Source: CAG-698 sp964385755 (GTDB lineage Bacteria; Bacillota_I; Bacilli_A; ML615J-28; CAG-698). From it: DNA of 15,064 nt. Where the stretch lies: assembly GCA_964385755.1 (NCBI GenBank), contig CAYLPZ010000033.1:1-15064 (forward strand), in the 5' to 3' direction. The stretch's first letter is position 1, and each line of letters opens with the position of its first letter. The notes under the pieces are model-generated. The model saw nothing but the letters and a program-made list of their open reading frames with translations. It did not search any database and had not been told where the DNA came from. Shown piece by piece: positions 15,050-15,064 of this stretch. The translations under genes and the position numbers were made by a program.

Positions 15050-15064
15050 ATTTATTTTTTATTT

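Larger units (their letters stand above)
14705..15064. other. Right-edge gap: promoter, gene remnant and AT-rich spacer
   Basis: This 360-base stretch has no intact gene that I recognise. It holds the degV promoter (14735-14763), very AT-rich sequence with no clear structure (about 14765-14830), the DapF-like remnant (14831-14974) and a hairpin at 15017-15044. I see no tRNA, riboswitch or insertion sequence end in it. Confidence 0.7.

Noticed and set aside
14705..15064. A non-coding RNA or riboswitch ahead of degV
   Set aside because: The promoter lies close to the start codon, leaving a leader of about 24 bases, too short for a riboswitch. No conserved RNA structure was recognised in the rest.
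1..15064. CRISPR array, insertion sequence, prophage or defence system
   Set aside because: I saw no spaced direct repeats, transposase motifs, integrase or defence-type domains on either strand.

Overview
This is a very AT-rich window in which nearly every gene lies on the minus strand. The standard genetic code fits. Conserved genes (mnmG, rsmG, a Soj-type ParA, an MscS channel, a DUF951 protein, a SpoIIE-type phosphatase, a DegV protein) point to a low-GC Bacillota/Mycoplasmatota-like bacterium, perhaps an uncultured Bacilli-type lineage. The species cannot be named from the sequence. The chain mnmG-rsmG-parA resembles the origin-proximal block of many Firmicutes, so the window may lie near oriC. 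That is inference; no dnaA or DnaA-box cluster is visible.

Layout in the direction of transcription (right to left). At the right edge, 14831-14974 holds what looks like a C-terminal remnant of diaminopimelate epimerase (DapF) in an AT-rich gap. A clear promoter (TTGAAA-17-TATAAT) drives a DegV-family fatty-acid-binding protein, followed by a hairpin terminator. Next come a small unrecognised membrane protein with its own terminator and two lipoprotein genes. The first lipoprotein (764 aa) alternates four thioredoxin-like units with three InlB/Flg_new-type repeats. The second (469 aa) is built of Ig-like (Big_2) domains. Then follows a tightly packed run: mnmG and rsmG (overlapping), parA, mscS and duf951 (overlapping), and an ABC exporter that ends in a strong terminator at 3398-3434. 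Past the terminator lie a membrane-bound SpoIIE-like PP2C phosphatase, a convergent plus-strand rhodanese (the only plus-strand gene), a PucR-type regulator, and the 5' end of a UgpC/MsmK-type sugar ABC ATPase that runs off the left edge.

How the genes fit together: mnmG and rsmG modify tRNA and 16S rRNA, while parA, mscS, duf951 and the exporter look like one read-through unit. The PucR-type regulator sits directly upstream of the sugar ATPase gene. That gene has a good promoter (TTGAAA-17-TATACT) with a perfect 15-bp palindrome touching its -35, which suggests regulated sugar uptake.

The best candidate for something undescribed is the multi-thioredoxin lipoprotein. Three units keep CxxC and a cis-Pro-like TP; the fourth has lost its CxxC. 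It lies beside a second surface lipoprotein in a position where many Firmicutes carry mnmE and jag. Other points are the missing parB next to parA, the short SpoIIE homologue with a 13-bp tandem repeat near its C-terminal metal-binding motif, repeated use of a GGTGAT-type ribosome binding site, and a rhodanese that may start at ATT.
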